From NCBI RefSeq assembly GCF_021277265.1, contig NZ_JAJSOH010000033.1, forward strand, positions 1 through 64,000: a DNA stretch of 64,000 bases, written 5' to 3'. Below are positions 16,386 to 24,909 of this stretch, one piece after another (position 1 is the stretch's first letter; each line of letters opens with the position of its first letter). The DNA comes from Kineosporia rhizophila (GTDB lineage Bacteria; Actinomycetota; Actinomycetes; Actinomycetales; Kineosporiaceae). The notes beneath the pieces were generated by a model. The model was not told the origin of the DNA. It searched no databases and saw only the letters and a list, made by a program, of their open reading frames with translations. Made by a program: the position numbers and the translations under genes.

Positions 16386-18398
16386 TCAGGGTATGTGACG
16401 GGGTGCCGGGGTCGGCGGGGGATAGACGATCGGCTCGGTGTCACGCGGAGCGGGCACTGCGTAGAGGGGAGCCGGCTCGCCCTTGTCCCTGGGCCCGGCG
16501 AAGCGCCGCATCCGCTTGTTCTCGTACATCGCCTGGTCGGCGCGCATCAGCAGGTCCTCCGGATCGCTGTCCGGGCTCTGCGTGAACGCCAGCCCGATGC
16601 TGGCCCCGACCTCCACCTGCAGGCGGTCGCCGAAGTAGGACGCCGTCTCGGTCAGCGCCCCGGAGACCTGCCCGGCCAGTTCCTGCACCGCCTCCAGCGA
16701 GGGGCTGGGGGCCAGCACCACGAACTCGTCACCGCCGACCCGGGCCGCGTACGCGTCCAGCGGGACCGCGCCGACCAGAGCGGTGGCCATCCGGCAGAGC
16801 AGGTCGTCGCCGGCCGGGCGGCCGAGCCGCTCGTTGACGGCCCGGAAGTTGTCCAGGTCGATCATCAGCACGCCCAGGCCGGAGCCGGGCGCCCGCAGCG
16901 CCCCGATCTCCTCGGTCAGCTGCTCCTTCATGGCCAGCCGGTTGCCCAGCCCGGTGAGCGAGTCGGTCTGGGTCTGGCGCACCCGCCACTGCTCGTGGGC
17001 CTGCCGGGCGGTCACGTCGCGCATCTGCACCAGGATGTGCTCCGGGCGGTCCTGGTCGTCCCGGGTCAGGGTGACCACGAGGTGGATGAAGATGTGCCCG
17101 GTGCCCACCGGCATCCGGGTGGTGTGCTCCAGCGTGTCGTTGGCGAAGGTGCCCGCTGGTTCGGAGACCAGCAGGGCGATGTCCTGGATCAGGGACTGGT
17201 GCCGCGCCTGCTGGGCGGGATCCCCCGGGTGGGCCGGGGCGTCGGTCAGCTGCCGGCGGTTGGGGGTGGACTGCGGAGTGGCTCCGGGCCCCCCGAGCAC
17301 GTCGGCCAGCGTGAGCCCGACCAGTTCGGACCGCCCGGTGAGGGTCTTGGCGGCGGGGTTCACCCGCACGATGCGTCCGGCCTCGGGCCCGGAGACGGCG
17401 AGCACCGCGATGCCGTCGGAAGCGTGGTGGAAGGCCGCCGCGAACAGCTCCTCGGCCGACCGGCGGGCCTTCTCGGCCGTCTCGTGGCGGGTCACGTCGC
17501 GGGCGAAGACGTGCCGGCCGGGTACGTGGCGGGACGCCCAGATCTGGTAGTCGACCAGCTTCTGGGTGCCGTCCTTGCAGACCAGCGACCCCCGTTCGAC
17601 CTTCGCGAGGCCCGCGGCGTCGTCGGCCGGACCCTGCGAGAGCCGGCTGGTGATCATCGCCCGGTCCGGCGGCGGCACCAGCAGCTCGACCAGGTCGGCG
17701 CCCACCGCCTCGTCCCGCGGCCAGCCGAAGGTCTGCTCGGCCGCGCTGTTCCAGTAGGTGATCCGGCCCTGCTCGTCGCAGGAGTAGAACGGGTCCGGCG
17801 TGGTCTCGAGGATCTCGTTGGCGTGCATCGACTGCTGGGCCAGCCGCTCGGTGGCGTGCCGGGCCCGGTCCAGCGCGTCGCCCATCTGCACGATGCCGAT
17901 CGCGTGGTCGGCCAGGATCCGCAGCATCTTCACCTGGCCGTCGCCGACCGGGTGCGGCTGCTCGTCCCAGGCGCAGAGGGTGCCCACCACGTGGCCGGTC
18001 ACGGTACGCAGCGGCACCGAGGCGTAGAACCCGATCCGGCCCAGGGTGCCGTCCATCATCGGGCTGCGGGCCAGGTCCGGGACCTGGGAGGCGTCCTCCA
18101 CGACCAGTTCCTCGCCGGAGCGCACCACCAGGTCGCAGGGGATGTCCTCGCGGGGGAACCGGCCCATCGGCTCGCCGACCGAGGCGATCGAGTGCAGCCA
18201 CTCCTCGTCCACGATGTTGATCGTGGCGTTCGGGCTGTCGCACAGCTCGGCGGCCAGCGAGACCACCTTGCCGATCCCGTCCGAGACCGGCGCCTCGAGC
18301 AGGCCCAGCGCGTGCACCGCCTCGACCCGGGTCTGCTCCCGGTGAGCGGCCTCGATCTGCGACCCCCTGCTGCCCGGCTGCCCCACCAGTTCATCCAC
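16386..18398 (-). CDS. GAF-PAS-PAS-GGDEF diguanylate cyclase
   Basis: The 670-aa protein starts with a GAF-like domain (about 20-180; ATINIVDEEWLHSIASVG, CDLVVRSGEELVVEDA). Two PAS domains follow (about 200-330, EILETTPDPFYSCDEQGRI; and 340-500). A GGDEF domain closes it (DSLTGLGNR, LMIDLDNFRAVNERLG, ARVGGDEFVVLAP). The intact GGDEF motif predicts c-di-GMP synthesis; no RxxD inhibitory site precedes it and no EAL domain is present. It has no transmembrane segment, so it senses cytoplasmic signals. GTG 18398 is inferred from where similarity begins. Confidence 0.9.
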   Translation of the reverse strand: MDELVGQPGSRGSQIEAAHREQTRVEAVHALGLLEAPVSDGIGKVVSLAAELCDSPNATINIVDEEWLHSIASVGEPMGRFPREDIPCDLVVRSGEELVVEDASQVPDLARSPMMDGTLGRIGFYASVPLRTVTGHVVGTLCAWDEQPHPVGDGQVKMLRILADHAIGIVQMGDALDRARHATERLAQQSMHANEILETTPDPFYSCDEQGRITYWNSAAEQTFGWPRDEAVGADLVELLVPPPDRAMITSRLSQGPADDAAGLAKVERGSLVCKDGTQKLVDYQIWASRHVPGRHVFARDVTRHETAEKARRSAEELFAAAFHHASDGIAVLAVSGPEAGRIVRVNPAAKTLTGRSELVGLTLADVLGGPGATPQSTPNRRQLTDAPAHPGDPAQQARHQSLIQDIALLVSEPAGTFANDTLEHTTRMPVGTGHIFIHLVVTLTRDDQDRPEHILVQMRDVTARQAHEQWRVRQTQTDSLTGLGNRLAMKEQLTEEIGALRAPGSGLGVLMIDLDNFRAVNERLGRPAGDDLLCRMATALVGAVPLDAYAARVGGDEFVVLAPSPSLEAVQELAGQVSGALTETASYFGDRLQVEVGASIGLAFTQSPDSDPEDLLMRADQAMYENKRMRRFAGPRDKGEPAPLYAVPAPRDTEPIVYPPPTPAPRHIP

Positions 18399-18443
18399 GC
18401 GCTCGGTATCGGCAGATCGGGCTCTCCCCCTGAGCAGAGACCG

Positions 18444-18483
18444 GACCTGAGTGGACCTGAGTGGATCTGAGTGGACAGGAGTG
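18444..18483. repeat. Four tandem decanucleotide repeats
   Basis: GACCTGAGTG, GACCTGAGTG, GATCTGAGTG and GACAGGAGTG lie head to tail, and a fifth decayed unit (GACACGGCGG) follows. They fill the divergent region between the GGDEF gene (start 18398) and thrS (start 18584). They could be a regulator array or simple slippage repeats. Confidence 0.8.
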
Positions 18484-18583
18484 GACACGGCGGAAACCCG
18501 GGGGCAGCGGGGCCCGGCCTCTCGGTAGCATCGGGTCCGCTGCTCTTTCTGCGAGCACATCGACGAGTCTTCGAGGAGTCACC

Positions 18584-20563
18584 GTGTCAGCCCAGGTCAC
18601 CGTGTCCGTATCCGGTTCACCGCGGGAGGTCGCCGCGGGAACCACGGCCGCGGACCTGTTCGCCGACGACCGTGCCGTGCTGGTCGCCCGGGTCAACGGC
18701 GAGCTGCGCGACCTCACCCACGAGCTGGCCGCCGGCGACGAGGTCGAGCCGGTCACCGCGGCCGACCCGGAGGGCCTGGCCGTGCTCCGCCACTCCGCCG
18801 CCCACGTGCTGGCCCAGGCCGTGCAGGAGACCTTCAAGGAGGCCAAGCTCGGGATCGGGCCGCCGATCCGCGACGGCTTCTACTACGACTTCGACGTGGA
18901 GAAGCCGTTCACCCCGGAAGACCTGAAGGCCCTCGACAAGGCCATGCAGCGGATCATCAAGGAGGGCCAGACCTTCCGCCGCCGCGTGGTCACCGACGAC
19001 GAGGCCCGGGCCGAGCTGGCCGATGAGCCGTACAAGCTCGAGCTGATCGGTCTCAAGGGCGGCAACAGCGACGCCGAGGGCGCCGACGTCGAGGTCGGCG
19101 CCGGTGAGCTGACCATCTACGACAACCTCAACCGCAAGGGCGAGGTGGCCTGGAAGGACCTGTGCCGGGGGCCGCACGTGCCCAGCACCCGGCTGATCGC
19201 CAACGGCTTCCAGCTGATGCGCTCGGCCGCCGCCTACTGGCGCGGCAGCGAGAAGAACCCGCAGCTGCAGCGCATCTACGGCACCGCCTGGGCCACCAAG
19301 GACGAGCTGAAGGCCTACCTGGAGCGCCTCGCCGAGGCCGAGCGCCGCGACCACCGCAAGCTCGGCACCGAGCTGGACCTGTTCAGCTTCCCCGACGAGA
19401 TCGGCTCCGGCCTGGTGGTGTTCCACCCCAAGGGCGGCGTGATCAAGCGAGTGATGGAGGACTACGTCCGGCAGCGGCACATCGAGGAGGGCTTCTCCTA
19501 CGTCGGCACCCCGCACATCTCCAAGGGCCAGCTGTTCGAGACCTCGGGGCACCTGCCGTACTACGCCGACACCATGTTCCCGCCGATGGACCTGGAGAAC
19601 AGCCAGTACTACCTCAAGGCGATGAACTGCCCGATGCACAACCTGATCTTCAGGTCGCGCGGGCGGTCCTACCGTGAGCTGCCGCTGCGCCTGTTCGAGT
19701 TCGGCTCGGTCTACCGCTACGAGAAGTCCGGCGTGGTGCACGGTCTCACCCGCGTGCGCGGTCTGACCCAGGACGACTCGCACAGCTACGTCACCCCCGA
19801 GCAGGCCCCCGACGAGATCCGGCACCTGCTCAAGTTCGTCACCGGTCTGCTCAGCGACTTCGGCCTGAGCGACTACTACCTCGAGCTGTCCACCCGCTCC
19901 GACGACCCGGCGAAGAAGGACAAGTTCGTCGGCTCCGACGAGGACTGGGCCAAGGCCACCGAGGTGCTGCGCCAGGTGGCCGAGGAGTCCGGCGCCGAGC
20001 TGGTGCCCGACCCGGGCGGCGCCGCGTTCTACGGGCCGAAGATCTCGGTGCAGGCCAAGGACGCGATCGGCCGCACCTGGCAGATGTCCACCATCCAGTA
20101 CGACTTCAACCAGCCCAAGGGCTTCGGTCTGGAGTTCGCCGCCGCCGACGGCACCCGGCAGCAGCCGGTGATGATCCACTCGGCCAAGTTCGGTTCTCTC
20201 GAGCGGTTCTTCGGGGTCCTGGTCGAGCACTACGCCGGCGCCTTCCCTCCCTGGCTGGCCCCGGTCCAGGCGGTCGGCATCCCGGTCACCGACGAGCACG
20301 TGCCCTACCTGAACGAGGTCGCGGCGAAGCTGCGCGCGGCCGGCGTGCGGGTGGAGGTCGACGACTCGGACGACCGGATGCCCAAGAAGATCCGCACCCA
20401 CACCAAGCAGAAGGTGCCCTTCATGCTGATCGTGGGCGACGACGACGTGGCCAAGGGGGCGGTCTCGTTCCGCTTCCGTGACGGCTCGCAGGACAACGGC
20501 GTGCCGGTCGAGGCGGCGATCGAGCGGATCACCGAGGCGATCCGCACCCGCGCGCAGGTCTAG
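18584..20563 (+). CDS. thrS: Threonyl-tRNA synthetase
   Basis: The 659-aa enzyme charges tRNA-Thr. It has an N-terminal TGS domain (VTVSVSGSPREVAAGTTAADL), the editing domain with HSAAHVLAQAV and the zinc-type HxxxH, the class II core (MNCPMHNLIFRSRGRSYRELPLRLFEFGSVYRYE, and HGLTRVRGLTQDDSH) and a C-terminal anticodon-binding domain (VPYLNEVAAKLRAAGVRVEVDD). GTG 18584 follows GAGGAG. From memory, the order thrS-HIT-pgsA is conserved in actinobacteria; here 5 kb of other genes intervene. Confidence 0.97.
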   Translation: MSAQVTVSVSGSPREVAAGTTAADLFADDRAVLVARVNGELRDLTHELAAGDEVEPVTAADPEGLAVLRHSAAHVLAQAVQETFKEAKLGIGPPIRDGFYYDFDVEKPFTPEDLKALDKAMQRIIKEGQTFRRRVVTDDEARAELADEPYKLELIGLKGGNSDAEGADVEVGAGELTIYDNLNRKGEVAWKDLCRGPHVPSTRLIANGFQLMRSAAAYWRGSEKNPQLQRIYGTAWATKDELKAYLERLAEAERRDHRKLGTELDLFSFPDEIGSGLVVFHPKGGVIKRVMEDYVRQRHIEEGFSYVGTPHISKGQLFETSGHLPYYADTMFPPMDLENSQYYLKAMNCPMHNLIFRSRGRSYRELPLRLFEFGSVYRYEKSGVVHGLTRVRGLTQDDSHSYVTPEQAPDEIRHLLKFVTGLLSDFGLSDYYLELSTRSDDPAKKDKFVGSDEDWAKATEVLRQVAEESGAELVPDPGGAAFYGPKISVQAKDAIGRTWQMSTIQYDFNQPKGFGLEFAAADGTRQQPVMIHSAKFGSLERFFGVLVEHYAGAFPPWLAPVQAVGIPVTDEHVPYLNEVAAKLRAAGVRVEVDDSDDRMPKKIRTHTKQKVPFMLIVGDDDVAKGAVSFRFRDGSQDNGVPVEAAIERITEAIRTRAQV

Positions 20564-20572
20564 AACCACCAA

Positions 20573-20611
20573 ACTGAGGACGTCCGCGGAGCCTCCGCGG
20601 ACGTCCTCAGT
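20573..20611. terminator. Strong bidirectional terminator after thrS
   Basis: ACTGAGGACGTCCGCGGA pairs perfectly with its complement across a GCC loop, giving an 18-bp stem. It lies between the stop of thrS and the stop of the convergent HTTM gene, so it can serve both. The downstream T content is modest on the plus strand. Confidence 0.85.
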
Positions 20612-20615
20612 CTTG

Positions 20616-21494
20616 TCAGTGGTTGCTTTTGCGGACCAGCTTCTCCAGCGGCAGGAAGGCCAGGAGGCAGACCACCAGCGGCAGGAAGTGGATCTTCAGG
20701 GTCAGGTACGTGCTCAGGTGGAAGAGCATGAAGCCGAGGATCATCAGGTAACGCAGCCGGCCCCGGGCCACCAGCAGCAGCGGGGAGAGCAGTTCCACGG
20801 CGAAGATCAGGAACTGTGACGCGGTCAGGATCCACGGCGGCTCGAGCATCGCCCGGCCCAGACCGGTTCCGCGCCGGGTCATCGCCCAGGCGAAGGTGGA
20901 TCCGGTGACCCAGTCCCAGCCACCGAAACGGATCTTCGCCACGGTGGACAGGAAGTACGTGGCCACGCAGGCGATCTGGATCGCCAGCAGGGCCCAGCCG
21001 GCCGCCTCGGAGCGGGTCCGGCGGTCGTTCGCCCGAGCCGCGCCCACGGTGGGCAGCAGCCAGAGCGCGGCGATCAGCGGGAAGTGGTCGTGGTCGATCT
21101 TGCTGTAGGACATCCCCACCGAGACCCAGTCGGTGAACGCCGCCGCCACCAGCAGCCCGGCCGTGAGCGTCAGCCAGGCGGGGATCCGGCGGAACGCGCT
21201 GAGGACCATCAGCAGGCAGCCCAGGATCACCAGAACCCGCAACGTGTAGACGTATCCGGGGAACGGGGTGGGCAGGTGCAGGATCTCGCGCAGGTCGATC
21301 GGCCGGTAGAGCAGGTCCGAGTTGCGGGAGAGCGCGGGCGGGTCGGCGACCACGAAGAACATGTCGTAGACCACGAACAGGTACACGAACACCCGCAGCA
21401 CGGCCACCCGGGCCAGGGGGAGTGGCTCGAAGACCCATCTGCGCAGGGCGGATTCGCGGGCGGGGGCCTCGGTGACGGCCGTCTGCGTACTCAT
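20616..21494 (-). CDS. HTTM (vitamin K carboxylase-like) membrane protein, copy 1
   Basis: The 292-aa polytopic protein belongs to the HTTM group, related to vitamin K-dependent gamma-carboxylase. It has PLPLARVAVLRVFVYLFVVYDM near the N-terminus, SKIDHDHFPLIAALWLLP in the middle, and STVAKIRFGGWDWVTGS later. The enzymatic role of bacterial HTTM proteins is not settled. Its start overlaps the stop of the partner gene by four bases. A second copy lies at 24049-24909 with closely matching KxDHD and FGGWDW segments. Confidence 0.88.
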   Translation of the reverse strand: MSTQTAVTEAPARESALRRWVFEPLPLARVAVLRVFVYLFVVYDMFFVVADPPALSRNSDLLYRPIDLREILHLPTPFPGYVYTLRVLVILGCLLMVLSAFRRIPAWLTLTAGLLVAAAFTDWVSVGMSYSKIDHDHFPLIAALWLLPTVGAARANDRRTRSEAAGWALLAIQIACVATYFLSTVAKIRFGGWDWVTGSTFAWAMTRRGTGLGRAMLEPPWILTASQFLIFAVELLSPLLLVARGRLRYLMILGFMLFHLSTYLTLKIHFLPLVVCLLAFLPLEKLVRKSNH

Positions 21495-22096
21495 TTGCGG
21501 CCTTCCTGACCACTCTCACCGGTGTTCTCGCCGGTGTTCTCCTGGCTGTTCTCGGGGGCCCGCAGATCGACCGGGACCTTCGCCGCGTCGGCCGGGGCAC
21601 CCGACGGCGGCAGTGACTCCGGTACCAGGGTGTTGGCCGGCCAGCCGACGATGGTCTCCTGGCTGGTGCCCACGTCGCGGCCGTTACGCAGCTCGGTGAC
21701 CTCCTGGCAAAGCCAGAGCTGGGTCAGTTCCGGAGCGTCCGGGTGCCGCTCGGCGTAGTTGGCGGCCAGGGTGGACAGCAACTCCGGCTCGCGCACGAAC
21801 CGGGTCTGCTGTCCTTCCACCTCGGCCCGGGCGATACCGATGTTGTTGGTGCTCAGCGCCACCCGCTGCAACATGCCCTCGGAGTCGACGGCGGCCAGGA
21901 AGGTGGCGCGGATCGCGTCGTTCGTGCCCACCCGGAAGGCGAACTGGCTCATAGGCGCGAACGGCCAGTGTACGTCGTTGCCGAACACCGAACCGTTGGC
22001 GATCAGCAGTGTGCCCACGGTGAGGGCCACGGCCCGCCAGGCTCGGCTACGGGTGGAGAGCCGTTTCACCGGCGGCTGTTCGGCTGTACTGGGCAC
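21491..22096 (-). CDS. HTTM partner: membrane-anchored protein, copy 1
   Basis: The 201-aa product has one N-terminal hydrophobic segment (AWRAVALTVGTLLIANGSVFG), then NDVHWPFAPMSQFAF, RAEVEGQQTRFV and a region ending TSQETIVGWP. The C-terminal 40 residues are Glu/Ser/Gly-rich. I do not recognise a named domain. It pairs with the paralog at 24906-25451, which shares WPFAP, NRAEVEG and the WP ending in the same order. Each is translationally coupled to an HTTM gene, so the two probably work together at the membrane. GTG 22096 start. Confidence 0.8.
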   Translation of the reverse strand: MPSTAEQPPVKRLSTRSRAWRAVALTVGTLLIANGSVFGNDVHWPFAPMSQFAFRVGTNDAIRATFLAAVDSEGMLQRVALSTNNIGIARAEVEGQQTRFVREPELLSTLAANYAERHPDAPELTQLWLCQEVTELRNGRDVGTSQETIVGWPANTLVPESLPPSGAPADAAKVPVDLRAPENSQENTGENTGESGQEGRK

Positions 22097-22114
22097 GCCA
22101 GTAATCTAGGGCCT

Positions 22115-22522
22115 ATGCCGCAGCCCGATCTCCCGTCTCCCCGTCCCGTGCTGGTCTTCGACGGCGACTGCGGAATCTGCACCAAGCTGGCCGGGGTGGT
22201 CACCGGCTACCTGAAGCCTCCGGCGGCGGTGGAACCGTGGCAACGGCTCGACCTGGCCGCCTACGGGCTGAGCGTCGAGGCGTGCGTCGAGGCGCTGCAG
22301 TACGTCGACGCCGAGGGCAACGTCTACGCCGCCGAGCTGGCGGTGGCCCGGCTGCTCAAGGCTTCTCGGCCGTGGGCCCGCCCGGCCGGTTACGTGATCG
22401 AGCTGCCCGGCGTGCGTCAGCTGGCCGGGGTGATCTACCGCTGGGTGGCCCGGAACCGGCACCGTCTGCCCGGGGGTACGCCGGCCTGCGCAATGCCCCC
22501 GGCGGGCCCTCCGAAGGCCTGA
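22115..22522 (+). CDS. DCC family thiol-disulfide oxidoreductase-like protein
   Basis: The 135-aa product starts with PRPVLVFDGDCGICTKLAGVV, the DxDCxxC signature of the DCC (DUF393) family. CGIC is a thioredoxin-like redox motif. The remainder (YVDAEGNVYAAELAVARLL, ELPGVRQLAGVIYRWVARNRHRLPGG) also follows the family. DCC genes commonly neighbour or fuse with HTTM proteins in other bacteria, from memory. It is divergent from the first HTTM module with an 18-base gap. Confidence 0.9.
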   Translation: MPQPDLPSPRPVLVFDGDCGICTKLAGVVTGYLKPPAAVEPWQRLDLAAYGLSVEACVEALQYVDAEGNVYAAELAVARLLKASRPWARPAGYVIELPGVRQLAGVIYRWVARNRHRLPGGTPACAMPPAGPPKA

Positions 22523-22620
22523 TCGCTGCCTATGGCAGTGACGCTGCATCGTCCTTGACCCCTCCGGGGCACTGAGTGCCTCATGGTGACCAGGAGATCA
22601 CCTACGGTCAGGAGGACGCT

Positions 22621-23286
22621 GTGCTCGGGGTTGACGGTGAGACGCGGGTACGCGATGTCCAGGTCGACGAGTTCCAGGTCCGCAGCAGTGATCTCACGTT
22701 CCGGCTGGACGTGGCCATCGACCTGGAGCGCCTGGTCACCGCCGCGCCCGCGCGCTGGGCGGTGAGTGCCCTGGCCGAGCAGCCGCACGACCAGGCCCGG
22801 CGCGAGCGGGCGGTGGCGGCCGTGCGGGCCGTGGGCAAGAGCCTGCGGGAGGGGACCAGCCGCTTCGACCTGGCCGTGGTGCGCATCGGCGGTGAGGGCA
22901 TGCCGGGCGGGCTGCTGGTGCTCTACGGGCAGGAGCCGCGCACGGGGGAGCGGCTGGCCTACATCCTGACTCCGGCCGTGCGGGTCGCCGATCTGCTGGC
23001 CGCCGACCGGGGGCAGCTCGCCCGGGAGCTGGTGGACGGCCTGAGCCCGCTCGACGTCAGCGGCACCCTGGAGGGGTCGTGGGAGGTCCGGGTGAAGGAC
23101 GTCCTGAACCGCCTCGGGCCCTGGCTCATTTCCGGGGCCGACGAGGTCAGCAGCCTGTCCATCGTGCGGGCCGAGCCGACCCCGGCCCCCTCGACCGGGC
23201 GGCACACGCGCGAGCGGCGAGGGCTCGGCCGGGCCCTGGGCCGGCTGGGCCGGGCCACCGGCGGGGTGCACCAGGTCCGCGCTTAG
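22621..23286 (+). CDS. Hypothetical protein, 221 aa
   Basis: GTG 22621 follows GGAGG and opens a 221-aa product. It begins VLGVDGETRVRDVQVDEFQVRSSD and contains a helical segment (RRERAVAAVRAVGKSLREGTSRFDLAVVRIGG). It ends with a basic Arg/Gly-rich tail (HTRERRGLGRALGRLGRATGG). No transmembrane segment, signal peptide or family is recognised. It lies between the DCC gene and the tandem small proteins, in the insertion that separates thrS from the HIT gene. Confidence 0.7.
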   Translation: MLGVDGETRVRDVQVDEFQVRSSDLTFRLDVAIDLERLVTAAPARWAVSALAEQPHDQARRERAVAAVRAVGKSLREGTSRFDLAVVRIGGEGMPGGLLVLYGQEPRTGERLAYILTPAVRVADLLAADRGQLARELVDGLSPLDVSGTLEGSWEVRVKDVLNRLGPWLISGADEVSSLSIVRAEPTPAPSTGRHTRERRGLGRALGRLGRATGGVHQVRA

Positions 23287-23409
23287 CGACCGCTCGGCGC
23301 ACCGCACGTGTGTCGGCCTTGCGACGTACGTCACTCCCCACCTGAATAGGGAGATCGATCGGCGGTTCTAGCTCCTGGACCGTCTTTCAGCCGAACGGGA
23401 GGCCCAACG

Positions 23410-23655
23410 ATGGGTGCGGATGTTGTCGTCGCCAGACTGCGTAACTGGGGGCCCGGGCGGGACCAGCAGCTCGACGCGTTGCACGACCTGGTAGCCGGGA
23501 AGCTCGCGGGCTCGAAGTACCTGGCCGACTTCGAGGCCGAGGTGCGGACCCCGCGGGGACCGTCCGGCTGGACCCGCGACCGGGTGCAGCACCTCGTGGC
23601 CACCGCGATCGCCCGTGACCCGGTCTTCGCCGAGAAGCTGCGCAACCTGCTGTAG
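23410..23655 (+). CDS. Small protein, tandem paralog A, unknown function
   Basis: The 81-aa product begins MGADVVVARLRNWGPG. It contains LHDLVAGKLAGSKY, ADFEAEVRTPRGPSGWTRDRVQHLVATAI and ends ARDPVFAEKLRNLL. It is clearly paralogous to the protein at 23778-24059: LHDLVAGKL, GPSGW, RDRVQH-VATA and ARD-F are shared in order. It is probably helical and cytoplasmic. ATG 23410 is preceded by GGGAGG. I recognise no named family. Confidence 0.75.
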   Translation: MGADVVVARLRNWGPGRDQQLDALHDLVAGKLAGSKYLADFEAEVRTPRGPSGWTRDRVQHLVATAIARDPVFAEKLRNLL

Positions 23656-23777
23656 CTGCCTCTTTTCCGGCTGTACCGATTCCCTCGTTCGGCGGAACTT
23701 GCCGCCTGTGCCCTTGACCCGAGCCGCCTCCGAGCCGCTCGATAGGGAAACAGGTAACGCCTTAACGAGGAGGCACA

Positions 23778-24059
23778 GTGCTGGGTGCGGACGTTGTCAT
23801 CGGTGTGCTCGGGTCGCCCGACACGAAACCCGGTCCCACGGCTCAGGAGCTGCACGACCTGGTCGCCGGGAAGCTCTCCGGCGCCAAGGGGACCCGTCGT
23901 TACATGGCGGAGTTCGACGCCGAGGCGCACACGCCGGAGGGCCCCTCCGGGTGGGCCCGCGACCGGGTGCAGCACGCCGTGGCCACCGCGATGGCCCGAG
24001 ACGAGGCGTTCGCCACCAAGGTGCGCTCACTGCTGGAGTCGCTCGGGCTCAAGGGGTAG
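23778..24059 (+). CDS. Small protein, tandem paralog B, unknown function
   Basis: The 93-aa product starts at GTG 23778 behind GAGGAGG and begins MLGADVVIGVLGSPDTKPG. It contains ELHDLVAGKLSGAK, EGPSGWARDRVQHAVATAM and ARDEAFATKVRSLLESL. Most of the sequence aligns with the upstream neighbour, so the pair arose by tandem duplication. A short Lys/Arg insertion (GTRRYM) distinguishes it. Its 3' end overlaps the convergent HTTM gene by eleven bases. Confidence 0.75.
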   Translation: MLGADVVIGVLGSPDTKPGPTAQELHDLVAGKLSGAKGTRRYMAEFDAEAHTPEGPSGWARDRVQHAVATAMARDEAFATKVRSLLESLGLKG

Positions 24060-24909
24060 CTCGTAGGCGGGCCCGGCCTCTGCGCCGGGCCCACCTGGAC
24101 ATCACCTGGTCGCGGTACTCCTCCAGCGGGAGGAAGGCCAGCATCATGATCAGGTGCGGCCAGAACGCGATGGTGATCACCGAGTAGGTGGCCGCGTGGA
24201 AGACGAACCAGGCCGCCACCATCCGGCGCCGCCACTTCTCCCCGACGAAGAAGATCACCGGGGACAGCATCTCGGCGCTGAACAGCACCCACTGGAAGGC
24301 GTGCAGGCTCCACGGGATGTGCAGCAGCCAGTCGCCCAGGAAGGTGCCGCGCCGGATCACCGCCCGGGTGATCGTGGCCGAGTTCACCCAGTCCCAGCCG
24401 CCGAAGCGGACCTTCGCCCAGGCCGACAGGAAGTAGGTGGCGATGGCCGCGAGCTGCATCGCCCGGAACGCGAAGCCGGCGCTCTCGCTGCGCCGGTGGT
24501 CGGTGGCGGCGGCCAGCCCGATCAGCGGCAGCACGGCCAGGGCGACCACGAAGTCGCCGCGGTCGTGGTCGACCTTGCCGTAGGCGAAGGCCACGTACTG
24601 GTACCAGATCCAGCCCACCGCCACGAGCAGCCCGGTGAGCCGGGGGAACCGGCCGGTCAGGGCGAGGGCGGCGGCGGCCACCGTGCCCCACTTCAGGATC
24701 ATCACCTGGGCCACGTCCGCGGCCGGGATGTTCAGCCACTCGCCCATGATCAGCGGCTGGTACCAGACCGGGTCGGCCCAGCCGTGCCGGAAGCCGGAGG
24801 TGTGCAGGAGCAGCACGTCGACGATGACGAACGCGTAGACGAAGCGGCGGAACAGGGCCACCCGGGCCAGCGGGACCGGGGTGAACAGCCACGCGCTCAG
24901 CCGGTTCAC
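24049..24909 (-). CDS. HTTM (vitamin K carboxylase-like) membrane protein, copy 2
   Basis: The 286-aa product is paralogous to the protein at 20616-21494. It has FTPVPLARVALFRRFVYAFVIVDVL, AYGKVDHDRGDFVVALAVLP, SAWAKVRFGGWDWVNSATITRAVIRRG and a long hydrophobic C-terminal part. Like copy 1 it starts with a GTG that overlaps its partner's stop by four bases. The strict pairing suggests a conserved two-component membrane unit; the reaction is unknown. Confidence 0.88.
   Translation of the reverse strand: MNRLSAWLFTPVPLARVALFRRFVYAFVIVDVLLLHTSGFRHGWADPVWYQPLIMGEWLNIPAADVAQVMILKWGTVAAAALALTGRFPRLTGLLVAVGWIWYQYVAFAYGKVDHDRGDFVVALAVLPLIGLAAATDHRRSESAGFAFRAMQLAAIATYFLSAWAKVRFGGWDWVNSATITRAVIRRGTFLGDWLLHIPWSLHAFQWVLFSAEMLSPVIFFVGEKWRRRMVAAWFVFHAATYSVITIAFWPHLIMMLAFLPLEEYRDQVMSRWARRRGRARLRATP

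Noticed and set aside
18500..18583. T-box or other leader before thrS
   Set aside because: No T-box sequence, specifier loop or terminator/antiterminator pair is visible in the short leader.
16395..20572. Long open frames antisense to the GGDEF gene and thrS
   Set aside because: Third-position GC bias keeps these frames open. Both coding strands have clear conserved domains, and the antisense products are repetitive Val/Leu/His/Arg sequences.
24069..24092. 9-bp GC hairpin as a terminator between paralog B and HTTM copy 2
   Set aside because: It lies inside the HTTM coding 3' end and has no T-run, so it may be only GC-rich coding sequence.
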